Assembly: GCF_018397995.1 (NCBI RefSeq)
Contig: NZ_BBQH01000030.1
Span: forward strand, 1 to 64,000
Reading direction: 5' to 3'
DNA length: 64,000 nt
Source of the DNA: Rhizomonospora bruguierae
Lineage (GTDB): Bacteria; Actinomycetota; Actinomycetes; Mycobacteriales; Micromonosporaceae
The position numbers and the translations under genes are program-made. Below are positions 16,242 to 24,292 of this stretch, one piece after another; the stretch's first letter is position 1, and each line of letters begins with the position of its first letter. The notes beneath the pieces were generated by a model, which saw only the letters and a program-made list of their open reading frames with translations, was not told the DNA's origin and made no database searches.

Positions 16242-17228
16242 GTGGCGTTGACCACGACGTCCACCCCGGCCCTTCGCGACCGGCGGCCCCGGCCCGGCCC
16301 CGCCACCCGGCGGGGGCGGGCCGGGGCCGCCCGGCGCGGCGAGGGTGCCGCCGGGTACGTCTTCCTGTCGCCCTGGCTCCTGGGGCTGATGGGCATCACG
16401 GCGCTGCCCATGCTGCTGTCCCTGTACCTGAGCTTCACCAACTACGACGTGCTCACGCCGTGGTCCGAGGTGGAGTGGGTGGGGCTGGCGAACTACCGCC
16501 GGATGTTCACCACGGACCCCACCTTCTGGCACTCCGTGCAGGTGACGCTCAAGTTCGGCCTGATCGCGGTACCCCTGAAGCTGGCCGCCGCGCTCGGCGT
16601 GGCGATGCTGCTGCACCGGGCGTGGCGCGGGGTCGGCCTGTTCCGTGGCCTGTTCTACCTGCCGTCGCTGCTCGGCGGCAGCGTGGCGCTGGCCATCGTC
16701 TGGGTCAACATGTTCAACCGGGCCGGCGCCTTCAACTCGCTGCTCAGCCTGTTCGGCATCCACGGCAAGGCGTGGGTCAACGACCCGGACTGGGCGCTGC
16801 CGACGCTGATGCTGCTGGCCATCTGGCAGTTCGGCGCCCCCATGGTGATCTTCCTGGCCGGACTCAAGCAGGTCCCGGTGGAGTTGTACGAGGCCGCGGC
16901 CGTGGACGGGGCCGGCGCCTGGCGCAGGTTCCGCAACGTCACGCTGCCGATGCTCTCCCCGGTCATCTTCTTCAACCTGGTGCTGGAGACCATCCACGGC
17001 TTCCAGGGCTTCACCTCCGCCTTCGTGCTCAGCAACGGCAGCGGCGGACCGATCGACTCCACCCTCATGTACACGCTGAACCTGTACATCCACGGCTTCA
17101 CCGAGTTCGAGATGGGCTACGCGTCCGCCCTGGCCTGGGTGTTCCTGTTGGCCATCGCGCTCATCACGGTGGTGCTGTTCAGCACCGGCCGGTTCTGGGT
17201 GCACTACACCGACGGAGACGACCGCTGA
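16242..17228 (+). CDS. Sugar ABC transporter permease (UgpA/MalF type)
   Basis: 328 residues from a GTG with GGAGAGGAG upstream. Six transmembrane segments follow a basic N-terminus of about 30 residues; the first is around YVFLSPWLLGLMGITALPMLL. The ATPase-contacting EAA loop reads EAAAVDGAGAWRRFRNVTLPM. The stop overlaps the start of the second permease (TGATG), so the two subunits are made in step. No ATPase gene is in this operon; MsiK at 3481 is the obvious partner. Confidence 0.92.
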   Translation: MALTTTSTPALRDRRPRPGPATRRGRAGAARRGEGAAGYVFLSPWLLGLMGITALPMLLSLYLSFTNYDVLTPWSEVEWVGLANYRRMFTTDPTFWHSVQVTLKFGLIAVPLKLAAALGVAMLLHRAWRGVGLFRGLFYLPSLLGGSVALAIVWVNMFNRAGAFNSLLSLFGIHGKAWVNDPDWALPTLMLLAIWQFGAPMVIFLAGLKQVPVELYEAAAVDGAGAWRRFRNVTLPMLSPVIFFNLVLETIHGFQGFTSAFVLSNGSGGPIDSTLMYTLNLYIHGFTEFEMGYASALAWVFLLAIALITVVLFSTGRFWVHYTDGDDR

Positions 17229-18109
17229 TGGCCACGCACGTCGCCCGTGGGCCGGCCAACCGCCGTCTGAACACCGGGACGCGCGCCGCGTTCCGGTACG
17301 CGATCCTGCTCCTCATCCTGGCGCTGGTCCTGTACCCGCTGGTGTGGATGGTCGGCACGTCGCTGAAGTCCCAGCAGGAGATCGTGAACAACACCGGCCT
17401 GTGGCCGGCGGAGTTCACCCCCGGCAACTACGCGCAGGGCTGGGTCAACTTCGACGTCCACTTCGGCCGGTTCTTCGCCAACAGCCTACTGCTGTGCGCG
17501 CTGATCGTGATCGGCAACGGCCTGTCCTGCCTGCTGGCCGCGTACGCGTTCGCCCGGCTGAGGTTCCGGCTGCGCGGGTTCTGGTTCGCCGTGATGATCG
17601 GCACCCTGCTGCTCCCCGGGCACGTACTGATCATTCCCCAGTACATCCTGTTCAAGACGCTGAACTGGGTCGGCGGGCCGTGGCCGTACCTGCCGCTGGT
17701 GGTGCCGCACTTCCTGGCCACCGAGGCGTTCTTCGTCTTCCTGATGGTCCAGTTCATGCGGGGCATCCCCCGCGACCTGGACGAGGCGGCGAAGATCGAC
17801 GGGGCCAGCCCGTACGGCGTGTTCCGCCACGTGATCCTGCCGCTCAGCCGGCCGGCGCTGGTCACCACGGCGATCTTCTCGTTCATCTGGACCTGGAACG
17901 ACTTCTTCCGCCAACTCGTCTACCTGTCCGACCTGAAGGACTACACCGTCCCGGTCGCGATGCGCCTGTTCATCGACTCGACCAGCGAAAGCGCGGTCGG
18001 GCCGATGTTCGCGATGTCCGTGATGAGCCTGCTGCCGGTCTTCCTGTTCTTCGTCGCCTTCCAGCGCATGCTGGTCGAGGGCATCAACACGAGCGGGCTC
18101 AAAGGATGA
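17228..18109 (+). CDS. Sugar ABC transporter permease (UgpE/MalG type)
   Basis: 293 residues with six transmembrane segments. The first is YAILLLILALVLYPLVWMVGTSL. The EAA loop reads EAAKIDGASPYGVFRHVILPL, and the protein ends with the usual short tail after FQRMLVEGINTSGLKG. It forms the membrane channel together with the preceding permease. The stop overlaps the next start in an ATGA arrangement. Confidence 0.93.
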   Translation: MATHVARGPANRRLNTGTRAAFRYAILLLILALVLYPLVWMVGTSLKSQQEIVNNTGLWPAEFTPGNYAQGWVNFDVHFGRFFANSLLLCALIVIGNGLSCLLAAYAFARLRFRLRGFWFAVMIGTLLLPGHVLIIPQYILFKTLNWVGGPWPYLPLVVPHFLATEAFFVFLMVQFMRGIPRDLDEAAKIDGASPYGVFRHVILPLSRPALVTTAIFSFIWTWNDFFRQLVYLSDLKDYTVPVAMRLFIDSTSESAVGPMFAMSVMSLLPVFLFFVAFQRMLVEGINTSGLKG

Positions 18110-18849
18110 GACCGGAGGGTCGCGGCGGGGTGGTCGGGGGTGTAGGAGGCGGGTCGAGGCCGTTGGCTGGTGGGCTGGGCGAGACGGGTCCGGCTCGGCC
18201 GGCGGCTGGTGGGCTGGGCGAGGCCGGTCCGGCTGGGTCGGTGGTGGGGTGGCCGGAGGAGGCGGGTCCGCCGCCGGGGCGGCGGGAGTGGCGGGAGACC
18301 GTCCGCAACGCGGCGGACTTCGCGCTGCTCGGCATCCTCACGGCGGTGGCCGCCGCACCGGTGGTCACCGCCGGCGCGGCGGCGGCCACGGCCAGCGCCG
18401 CCGTCCACGACTGGGCCACCACGCAGAGCTTCCCCGACCTGCGCACCTGCGCCCGGCGGTACGTGCGGGCCATCGTCCCCGGGCTGGGGGCGACCGCCGT
18501 CGCCGCCGTCACGGTCTGGCTGCTCGCGGTCGACCTCTCCGCCCTGCGCGCCGGGCGGGTACCCGGCGGCACGCCGCTGCTCGTGGCGACCGCCGTCCTC
18601 GCGGCCCTGGCCGCCGGCCTGGCCGGGCTGATCATCGTCGCGGTCGGCCGGCGGGGCGGCCAGGGCTGGCGGGCCGCCGCGGCCGAGGGGGTACGCGGCG
18701 CGTACGAACGCCCCGCCGCCCTGCTGGCCGCGACCGGGGTCGTCACGCTGGCCACCCTCATCGGGCTCATGGTCCTGCCGCCGCTGATCCCCGTGCTCCT
18801 CGGCTACGCCCTGCTGGCCCTGCACGGAGTTACTGCGGCCTCGCGGTGA
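18106..18849 (+). CDS. DUF624/YesL-like integral membrane protein
   Basis: 247 residues, starting within the stop of the permease gene. After a 65-residue Gly/Pro-rich head come four or five hydrophobic segments, with a start (RNAADFALLGILTAVAAAPVVTAGAAAAT) that matches the DUF624/YesL pattern of a Pro-Val-Val-T-x-G turn between the first two helices. YesL-type proteins commonly accompany sugar ABC transporters for pectin and rhamnogalacturonan fragments; their role is not established. The head contains a 39-base direct repeat (18165-18240), which a start further downstream would exclude. Confidence 0.7.
   Translation: MRPEGRGGVVGGVGGGSRPLAGGLGETGPARPAAGGLGEAGPAGSVVGWPEEAGPPPGRREWRETVRNAADFALLGILTAVAAAPVVTAGAAAATASAAVHDWATTQSFPDLRTCARRYVRAIVPGLGATAVAAVTVWLLAVDLSALRAGRVPGGTPLLVATAVLAALAAGLAGLIIVAVGRRGGQGWRAAAAEGVRGAYERPAALLAATGVVTLATLIGLMVLPPLIPVLLGYALLALHGVTAASR
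18165..18240. repeat. 39-bp direct repeat in the head of the DUF624-like gene
   Basis: A unit beginning GGCTGGTGGGCTGGGCGAG starts at 18165 and again at 18204. Two near-identical copies add 13 residues each to a Gly/Pro-rich N-terminal stretch. The period is a multiple of three. Confidence 0.7.
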
Positions 18850-18858
18850 TCAATCACC
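18845..18858. promoter_or_regulatory. Palindrome GGTGAT-CA-ATCACC at the start of an AT-rich intergenic region
   Basis: Six-base arms around CA, overlapping the end of the DUF624-like gene. The following 90 bases are AT-rich and contain TTGACC, a -35-like hexamer, before the type VII-like operon. The palindrome could be an operator or a weak terminator; the sequence does not decide. Confidence 0.35.
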
Positions 18859-18950
18859 ACATGGCGATTAATCGTCGTCCATCAATTGACCGGTGCAATA
18901 TCTCATGAAACAGTGACTCGTCATGTCGATGCCGTTACGGGGAGGGCGTA

Positions 18951-19328
18951 ATGGGCAAGACTGGCGAGGCGCTCGCCGCCGACCTCTACCGGCTTCTCGT
19001 CGTCGCACGGAATGACCTGCCCAGCGTGGCGGACGCGTACCACGAGTGCGCCAAGCACTCGGGAAGCGCGGGTACCGGCGCCGCGGCGGCCATGACCCGC
19101 CCAGTGTACTTCGGCGGCAGGCTCGGTCCGGTACACGACGCATGGGTGGACCTGCACGAAAAAGTGCACAGGCACCTGGCGGTGACAGGGGAGAACCTGG
19201 ATGACGCAGCCGCCGCCCTCGAACTCGCGGCACGGCAGTACCACGACACCGACGCCACCGCCGGCCAGAAGTTGGACGCGCTGCTGAAGCAGAACGGCGA
19301 CCCCGCAGGGGAGCGGGGCACGGTATGA
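18951..19328 (+). CDS. Small helical protein with a type VII secretion signal-like motif
   Basis: 125 residues, ATG preceded by GGGGAGGG. The composition is helical and Ala/His-rich with no signal peptide. Near the C-terminus is the motif Tyr97-His-Asp-Thr-Asp101 directly after a helix (LDDAAAALELAARQ). This is the Y-x-x-x-D/E export signal of ESX/type VII substrates. Length and helicity fit EspC/WXG100-type secreted proteins. Its end overlaps the next gene by four bases, and that partner has a W-x-G motif, as in typical substrate pairs. The assignment rests on motifs, not on a family match. Confidence 0.6.
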   Translation: MGKTGEALAADLYRLLVVARNDLPSVADAYHECAKHSGSAGTGAAAAMTRPVYFGGRLGPVHDAWVDLHEKVHRHLAVTGENLDDAAAALELAARQYHDTDATAGQKLDALLKQNGDPAGERGTV

Positions 19329-20242
19329 GCTACGAGCAGCTCATGGAGCACGCGAACAACATCCGGGCAAAGGCCGTGTGGCGTGCGGTCCAGAAGCACG
19401 AGGTGGAGCCGATCTACGCCGCCACCAGTGGCCCGGAGGGCTACTACGCCAACATCCCCGAGTTGTTCCGCCCGTTCTCCGAACTGCCGGACCCGAACGG
19501 CTACAGCCCGCTCATCGCCGACTACCGGGTCATCCTGTCCAAGCTGTCCAGCGGAAACCAGGACCAGGACCCGATCGACGGCCATCAGACGTACCTGGCG
19601 AACCCGCAACTGGACAAGATGCAGGCGGCGAACAGCAACCTGCTGGACTGGACCGGCCATGCCGCGGTCGCCTTCCGCAGCCGCTTCCTGACCCCGTTCC
19701 CGTCCCTGGTGAAGAACCAGTTCATCATCGCGAGCGTGCTCAAAGCCGCACTGGAGGCGCACCAGGCGATGTGGGCCAGCGCACGCCGGGACATCGACGC
19801 GCTGGCGGAGACGACGATCAAGGCGCTGGACTCCGATCCCTGCTGCGACCCGACGAAGTGGAGCGTGGAGTTCACGATCGCGGCCTCGATCGCCGCCGTG
19901 GCGGCCGTCCCCCTCGCCGCGGTGACCGAGGGCATGAGCGTGCCGCTGACACTGACCGCGGTTGGCGCCGCTGCCCAAGTGGTGGCGGCCAAGCCCCCGG
20001 ACAGCATCAAGGAGAACAAGTCCGGAAGCACCGCGCTCCAGATCGTCGAGGAGATGAAGAAGGACATCAAGACGATCGAGCAACAGATCACAAAGGCCGA
20101 GGAGCGGATCACCATGTCGCTGGCCGCGAACGTCTCCGACATCGGCCGCCATCCGGATCTGTTCGTGGCCGCCCGGCCGGCCCTGGCGAACGCGACCGCC
20201 GCCAACGTGCGCAGCGGCGGCTTTCTCGGCGAAGCGCTGTGA
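19325..20242 (+). CDS. Type VII secretion-like protein with a WXG motif and a hydrophobic segment
   Basis: 305 residues, coupled to the preceding gene. The N-terminal 175 residues look helical and contain Trp109-Thr-Gly111 in a turn between helices (SNLLDWTGHAAVAFRSRF), the WXG hallmark. Residues about 180-220 form a long Ala/Val-rich hydrophobic stretch that could be one or two membrane passages. The C-terminal 80 residues begin with a Lys/Glu coiled-coil-like helix (EEMKKDIKTIEQQITKAEERI). There is no signal peptide. It may be a membrane-interacting ESX effector or a PPE-like partner of the small upstream protein. No catalytic motif is seen. Confidence 0.6.
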   Translation: MSYEQLMEHANNIRAKAVWRAVQKHEVEPIYAATSGPEGYYANIPELFRPFSELPDPNGYSPLIADYRVILSKLSSGNQDQDPIDGHQTYLANPQLDKMQAANSNLLDWTGHAAVAFRSRFLTPFPSLVKNQFIIASVLKAALEAHQAMWASARRDIDALAETTIKALDSDPCCDPTKWSVEFTIAASIAAVAAVPLAAVTEGMSVPLTLTAVGAAAQVVAAKPPDSIKENKSGSTALQIVEEMKKDIKTIEQQITKAEERITMSLAANVSDIGRHPDLFVAARPALANATAANVRSGGFLGEAL

Positions 20243-20246
20243 TGCC

Positions 20247-20753
20247 ATGACCGAGGTCGGGCAGAGCGAGCACGCGCTGCGAGTCGACGCGATCCACCTG
20301 CGGGTCCAGGCGGGGCGTGCGGAGATCCGCGCCGACCTGCGGCACCGGGATCAGGTAAGCGTCGCGTTCGGCCCGGGCATCTATCGGTTCCTCAACGAAC
20401 GCACGCTGGAGGCGCACCTGGCCAATCTCGGGCGGCTGCTGGTGGCGGGGTGGACGCGGGCCTACCTGGAATCCCTGGATGAGGAAATCCGGCAGGCGCA
20501 GGGCGTCCACGACCAGCGCGACCGGTCGTACGCGGAGGATCGGAGCCGGATCGCCTCGTACGGCGCCTCGTCTGACGAGAGCGTCATCATCACCGGCCGG
20601 GGCATGACTGACATCCGGATATCCATTGAGGACGGCGCCCTGCGCCGGATCGGCGAGCGGGAGTTCGCCGACCGGACCCGCGAGGCGGCCGCCCACCTGA
20701 TCGGGGACTACATGGACCAGGTCCGCGAGCTTCAGCGCAGGTACTACGGATGA
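20247..20753 (+). CDS. YbaB/EbfC-like protein with an apparent internal duplication
   Basis: 168 residues, starting 5 bases after the preceding stop. Residues 37-82 and 122-167 can be laid over each other: a short beta strand pair with a conserved Gly and then Arg-x-x-x-Glu-Arg, followed by a long helix (LEAHLANLGRLLVAGW against FADRTREAAAHLIGDY). Each half resembles the strand-strand-helix end of YbaB/EbfC nucleoid proteins, which recur in actinobacterial type VII loci. The linker (83-110) is charged and probably helical. Function is unknown; a chaperone-like or DNA-binding helper for the two secreted proteins is a guess from position. Confidence 0.55.
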   Translation: MTEVGQSEHALRVDAIHLRVQAGRAEIRADLRHRDQVSVAFGPGIYRFLNERTLEAHLANLGRLLVAGWTRAYLESLDEEIRQAQGVHDQRDRSYAEDRSRIASYGASSDESVIITGRGMTDIRISIEDGALRRIGEREFADRTREAAAHLIGDYMDQVRELQRRYYG

Positions 20754-21580
20754 GGCCCCGGGGCCCGTGGCCGCCTGCCGCAGCGGCCCTGCTGGTCCTC
20801 GGCACCCTGACCGCCTGCACGTGGACACCTCCGGAGGCGTCGTGCGCACTGCCGTCCAGCGCGCCCACGGCCGCGGCTACGGAAGGCCCGGCCCCGGACG
20901 GCAAGTCCGTGAAGGTGGTGCAGCAGGGGTACAGCATCGCCCCGAACAACGAGGTACTGATGGGTGCGATCCTGGCGAACACCAGCACCTTCATCGCCTA
21001 CCGCACCCGGATCCGATTCCGGCCGTTGGATGCGCAGCACCGGCCGGAGGCCCCCTCGTCGGAGCCGGCGATGGCCTTCCAGGAGATCCCGGTGGTGCTG
21101 CCCGGCCAGCGTATCGGCGTGGGCGCGAGGCAGCTGGTGACGCGCAACGACGCGGGTGCGCCGATGCGGGTGACCTCGTTCGAGATCGAGATCGGCCCGA
21201 TCCATTGGCTGCCGCCCGAGGCGCTGCCCGGCTACCGCCCGGTGACCGCCGCCCTGGTGCGCGTCGAGCGTCCGAGGCCCATGCAGCCGTACTACCGCAC
21301 GTTCACGTACGACGAGAAGTCGACGAACTGCACGGACCTGACCGACCGGGGCGCCGGGATCGTCCTGCGGAACGGTCACGGCACGATCATTGGGGGCACG
21401 CACCCGCTGACGATGGGCAGCAACGCCGGGCGCACCTGCTGGCAGGGTTCGTCGCAGCAGACGGCGCAGCCGCTGCACGAGATCAGGGTGCCGTTCGACG
21501 AGGCACGCACGGAAATCTATCCGTACTGCGACGTTGATCGGCCGCCGCACATGGGCGGTTCGGTGGCACCGTTCAACTGA
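20750..21580 (+). CDS. Putative lipoprotein of unknown function
   Basis: 276 residues, overlapping the previous stop in an ATGA arrangement. A lipoprotein signal peptide ends at LTAC with the cysteine at residue 23, so it should be anchored on the outer face of the membrane. The mature part is beta-rich with several Pro/Arg turns and four more cysteines (for example NCTDL, RTCWQG, PYCDVD), likely forming disulfides outside the cell. It closes the operon with the type VII-like proteins and converges with the Hsp70 fusion gene, 6 bases apart. I do not recognise the family. Confidence 0.65.
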   Translation: MRPRGPWPPAAAALLVLGTLTACTWTPPEASCALPSSAPTAAATEGPAPDGKSVKVVQQGYSIAPNNEVLMGAILANTSTFIAYRTRIRFRPLDAQHRPEAPSSEPAMAFQEIPVVLPGQRIGVGARQLVTRNDAGAPMRVTSFEIEIGPIHWLPPEALPGYRPVTAALVRVERPRPMQPYYRTFTYDEKSTNCTDLTDRGAGIVLRNGHGTIIGGTHPLTMGSNAGRTCWQGSSQQTAQPLHEIRVPFDEARTEIYPYCDVDRPPHMGGSVAPFN

Positions 21581-21586
21581 CGCGGC

Positions 21587-24241
21587 TCACCCGGCGTAGC
21601 GCCAGATGCGGAACTCGGTGTCGCTCGGGCAGAGGATCACCGACCGGTTCCAGGAGCAGTCGCCGCCCTTGGCCCTGCGCAGCAGCCCCAACTCGACCGG
21701 GTCGCCGCCGGACGACACCGCCAGCCCCGCCACGCTCTGGTCCGTTGGGGTGGTCGACAGCGAGGTGGCGAACACGAGGACGTTGCCGCCGTCGATCCGG
21801 ACCGTGATGCCGGTCCGGTCCATCACCCTGGTGCCCTTGCTGTCGAACAGCAGTGACCGCTGCGGTGTGGCCGCCATGGCGCGGACCAGGACGTGATCGC
21901 CGACCGGGGCGAGGCGGTCCATGCCGGCCGCGTCCGCCCGCCAGACCTGGCCGCCGTCACCCGTCGTCTTCAGCGCCGCCAGCTGCGTGGTCTTCTCCTT
22001 GTCGGAGGAGACGGCGTCCAGGACGCACAGCCGGTCCTCGCCGCAGGGTGCGAAGTCCACCAGTTCGCGCCGGCCGTCGGTGGCGCGGTAGATGGCGCGC
22101 GGGCCGGTCATGGTTTCCAGGTCGTACGAGAGGAACTGGTATCCGGTGCCGGTTGCGGCCACGTAGAGCCGGCCGTCGTACGCCACCAGGTTGTCGTCCG
22201 GGTCGGCGACGTTGTCGCGCTCTTCGCGGACCGTGCCCGTTGCGGCGTCGAAGACGCGCACCGACTTGTCCTGGTTCACCTGAACCAGCCTGACGTTGCC
22301 CTGGTACTTCGGCGCGTACGCCTTGGTGTTGCCGGCGGGCGCGCCGGTCACCCCGGCGGGCGCGGCGTAATCGGCGGTGGTGTGGACGTACAGGAGCCTC
22401 GGCGCACCATACGACTCGGTCTCCACGTCTGGTTCGGAGCGGATGACGGCGCCCGTGGCGGCGTTGAGGAACACCAGTCGTTTACCCGCCCGGTCGTCGC
22501 GTACCGCCGTGCCGCCCAGGAACCACAACATGTCGTTGTAGCCGAGCGGGACGCTCCAGCGGTCGCCCTCGCCGCCGCCACGCAGCACCGTGACCGTGGT
22601 CGGGGTGGACGACGACCGGTACGGGACGGCCGCCACGCCGTCCTCGAAGCCGATGATGCCGCTCCAGTAGTCGTCGGTGGGCGGGGTGAGCGTGGCGCTC
22701 CACCGTTCCTCGCCGCCCGGCAGGGTGATCGAGCGCACCTGGAGCAGATGGCCGTCCTCCTCCCAGGCGACGTACCCGACGTCACCCGAGACGAAGGTCC
22801 AGCTGTGGCTGCGGTCGCCGCCCATCTGGACGGTCGCCACCGGGTCCTTCACCGGCTGGAAGGCCAGGGCCGGGTAGGGGTCGCGGAAGGCGACCAGCCA
22901 GGTGAGGGAGAGGGCGGCCAGGGCCACCACCACCCCGGCCACGATCCACGGGACCGGGCGCCGGTGGATGGGGCGCCGAGCGGCCGGCGGGGCAGCCGGC
23001 GAGACGGGCGGGGGCACGGCCGGCGAGATCGGCGCCGGGACGGCACCCGCACCAACCGGCACGGCGGCGGTTGGCGCGGCGGCGGGCATCGCGGTGGCGA
23101 ACACCGCGGTCGGGGACGCCGCGGGGAGCGGCACCGGTACCGCCGCGGGTGCGGGCAGTTCGGCGAGGGCCCCCTCGGCGACCGGAAGTTCGGGCTGCTC
23201 CAGCACGGTCGGGGCGATCCCCAGCTCGGCGTGGAGCAGCCGGGCCACCAGCGGTACCCGGGACGAGCCGCCGACCAGGAACAACCCGGCGAGCTGACCC
23301 GGTTGCAGGCCGCCGGCGGCGATCACGGCGGCCGTCTCGGCGACGCCCCGGCGCAGCAGCGGGGCGATCAGCCCCTCCATCTCGTCCCGGGTCAGGTGGG
23401 CGGCCCGCTCCACGCCCGGCACCGCGACCGGGGCGGTGGTCGACCGGGACAGCATCTCCTTCGCGGCGCGGACCTCGTCCCAGAACTGGCGGCGGATCCG
23501 CCACTCACCGGTCCCCTCCGGGTGGCTGATCCGGCGCCACACCTGAGGGGCGGAGCCGGCGAGCACGCCACCGAGGTGGTCGACCAGGGCGGCGTCCAGG
23601 TCCAGGCCGCCCAGTTCGGCGACGCCACCCGCGCCGGTCACCGCGAACCGGGGGCGCCCGGCCGGGTCCACGCCCTCGTTGCGGACCACCGCCACGTCCA
23701 ACGTCCCGCCGCCGAAGTCGAAGACGGCGATGCTGGCGCCGACCGGTACCGGGCGCCGCAGCAGGTCGGCGAAGTACCGGGCCGCCGCGACCGGCTCCGG
23801 CACCAGGGCCACGGGCGGCCAGCCGGCCCGGGCCACCGCGGCGGTGAGCAGCTCGCGGCGGCGGCCACCCCACGTGGCGGGGTAGGTGAGGACCGCCGGC
23901 GGCAGGAAGCCGACCGCCTCCACGGCGGCCCGCGCCACCGCGCCCAGCACCGCCGCGAGCAGGTCGACCGTGGCCACCTCGCGGTCGCCCAGCAGCACGC
24001 TCGCCTCGTCCACCCGGCGCTTCGGGTGCGGCTCGTAGCGGGCCGGGTCCGCCTGCGCGAGGCGCTGCGCGTCCCGGCCCAGGTGCCAGTGGCCGGCCGG
24101 GTCCAGGTACACGCCGGACGGGGTGACCGGCTGGCCGTCGAACAGCAGCGGCCGGGTCCGGCCGTCCGGCCAGCGCACCACCGCCACCGTGTTCGATGTG
24201 CCCAGGTCCACGCCGAGCGCGAAGCCGTGCGGTTCGATCAT
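21587..24241 (-). CDS. Membrane-anchored Hsp70 ATPase fused to an outside beta-propeller domain
   Basis: 884 residues. Residues 1-350 are an actin-fold Hsp70 ATPase: GVDLGTSNTVAVV (phosphate 1), DFGGGTLDVAVV (phosphate 2) and FLVGGSSRVPLV (adenosine). The usual DnaK substrate-binding domain is missing. An Ala/Pro-rich linker (about 360-420) leads to one transmembrane helix (about 427-449, PWIVAGVVVALAALSLTWLVAF). The remaining 430 residues form repeated beta-propeller blades of the PQQ-like type, predicted outside. This layout would couple ATP-dependent conformational change inside to a binding surface outside. It faces the type VII-like operon and may work with it. Confidence 0.85.
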   Translation of the reverse strand: MIEPHGFALGVDLGTSNTVAVVRWPDGRTRPLLFDGQPVTPSGVYLDPAGHWHLGRDAQRLAQADPARYEPHPKRRVDEASVLLGDREVATVDLLAAVLGAVARAAVEAVGFLPPAVLTYPATWGGRRRELLTAAVARAGWPPVALVPEPVAAARYFADLLRRPVPVGASIAVFDFGGGTLDVAVVRNEGVDPAGRPRFAVTGAGGVAELGGLDLDAALVDHLGGVLAGSAPQVWRRISHPEGTGEWRIRRQFWDEVRAAKEMLSRSTTAPVAVPGVERAAHLTRDEMEGLIAPLLRRGVAETAAVIAAGGLQPGQLAGLFLVGGSSRVPLVARLLHAELGIAPTVLEQPELPVAEGALAELPAPAAVPVPLPAASPTAVFATAMPAAAPTAAVPVGAGAVPAPISPAVPPPVSPAAPPAARRPIHRRPVPWIVAGVVVALAALSLTWLVAFRDPYPALAFQPVKDPVATVQMGGDRSHSWTFVSGDVGYVAWEEDGHLLQVRSITLPGGEERWSATLTPPTDDYWSGIIGFEDGVAAVPYRSSSTPTTVTVLRGGGEGDRWSVPLGYNDMLWFLGGTAVRDDRAGKRLVFLNAATGAVIRSEPDVETESYGAPRLLYVHTTADYAAPAGVTGAPAGNTKAYAPKYQGNVRLVQVNQDKSVRVFDAATGTVREERDNVADPDDNLVAYDGRLYVAATGTGYQFLSYDLETMTGPRAIYRATDGRRELVDFAPCGEDRLCVLDAVSSDKEKTTQLAALKTTGDGGQVWRADAAGMDRLAPVGDHVLVRAMAATPQRSLLFDSKGTRVMDRTGITVRIDGGNVLVFATSLSTTPTDQSVAGLAVSSGGDPVELGLLRRAKGGDCSWNRSVILCPSDTEFRIWRYAG

Positions 24242-24292
24242 GCCCTGCCCTCCCGGCCCAGCATGTTACGGGCGCCGGGCTTGGCGGGTGGG

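Noticed and set aside
18845-18858. GGTGAT-CA-ATCACC as a rho-independent terminator
   Set aside because: The stem is only six pairs with a two-base loop and no T-tract, so it is listed only as an undecided palindrome.
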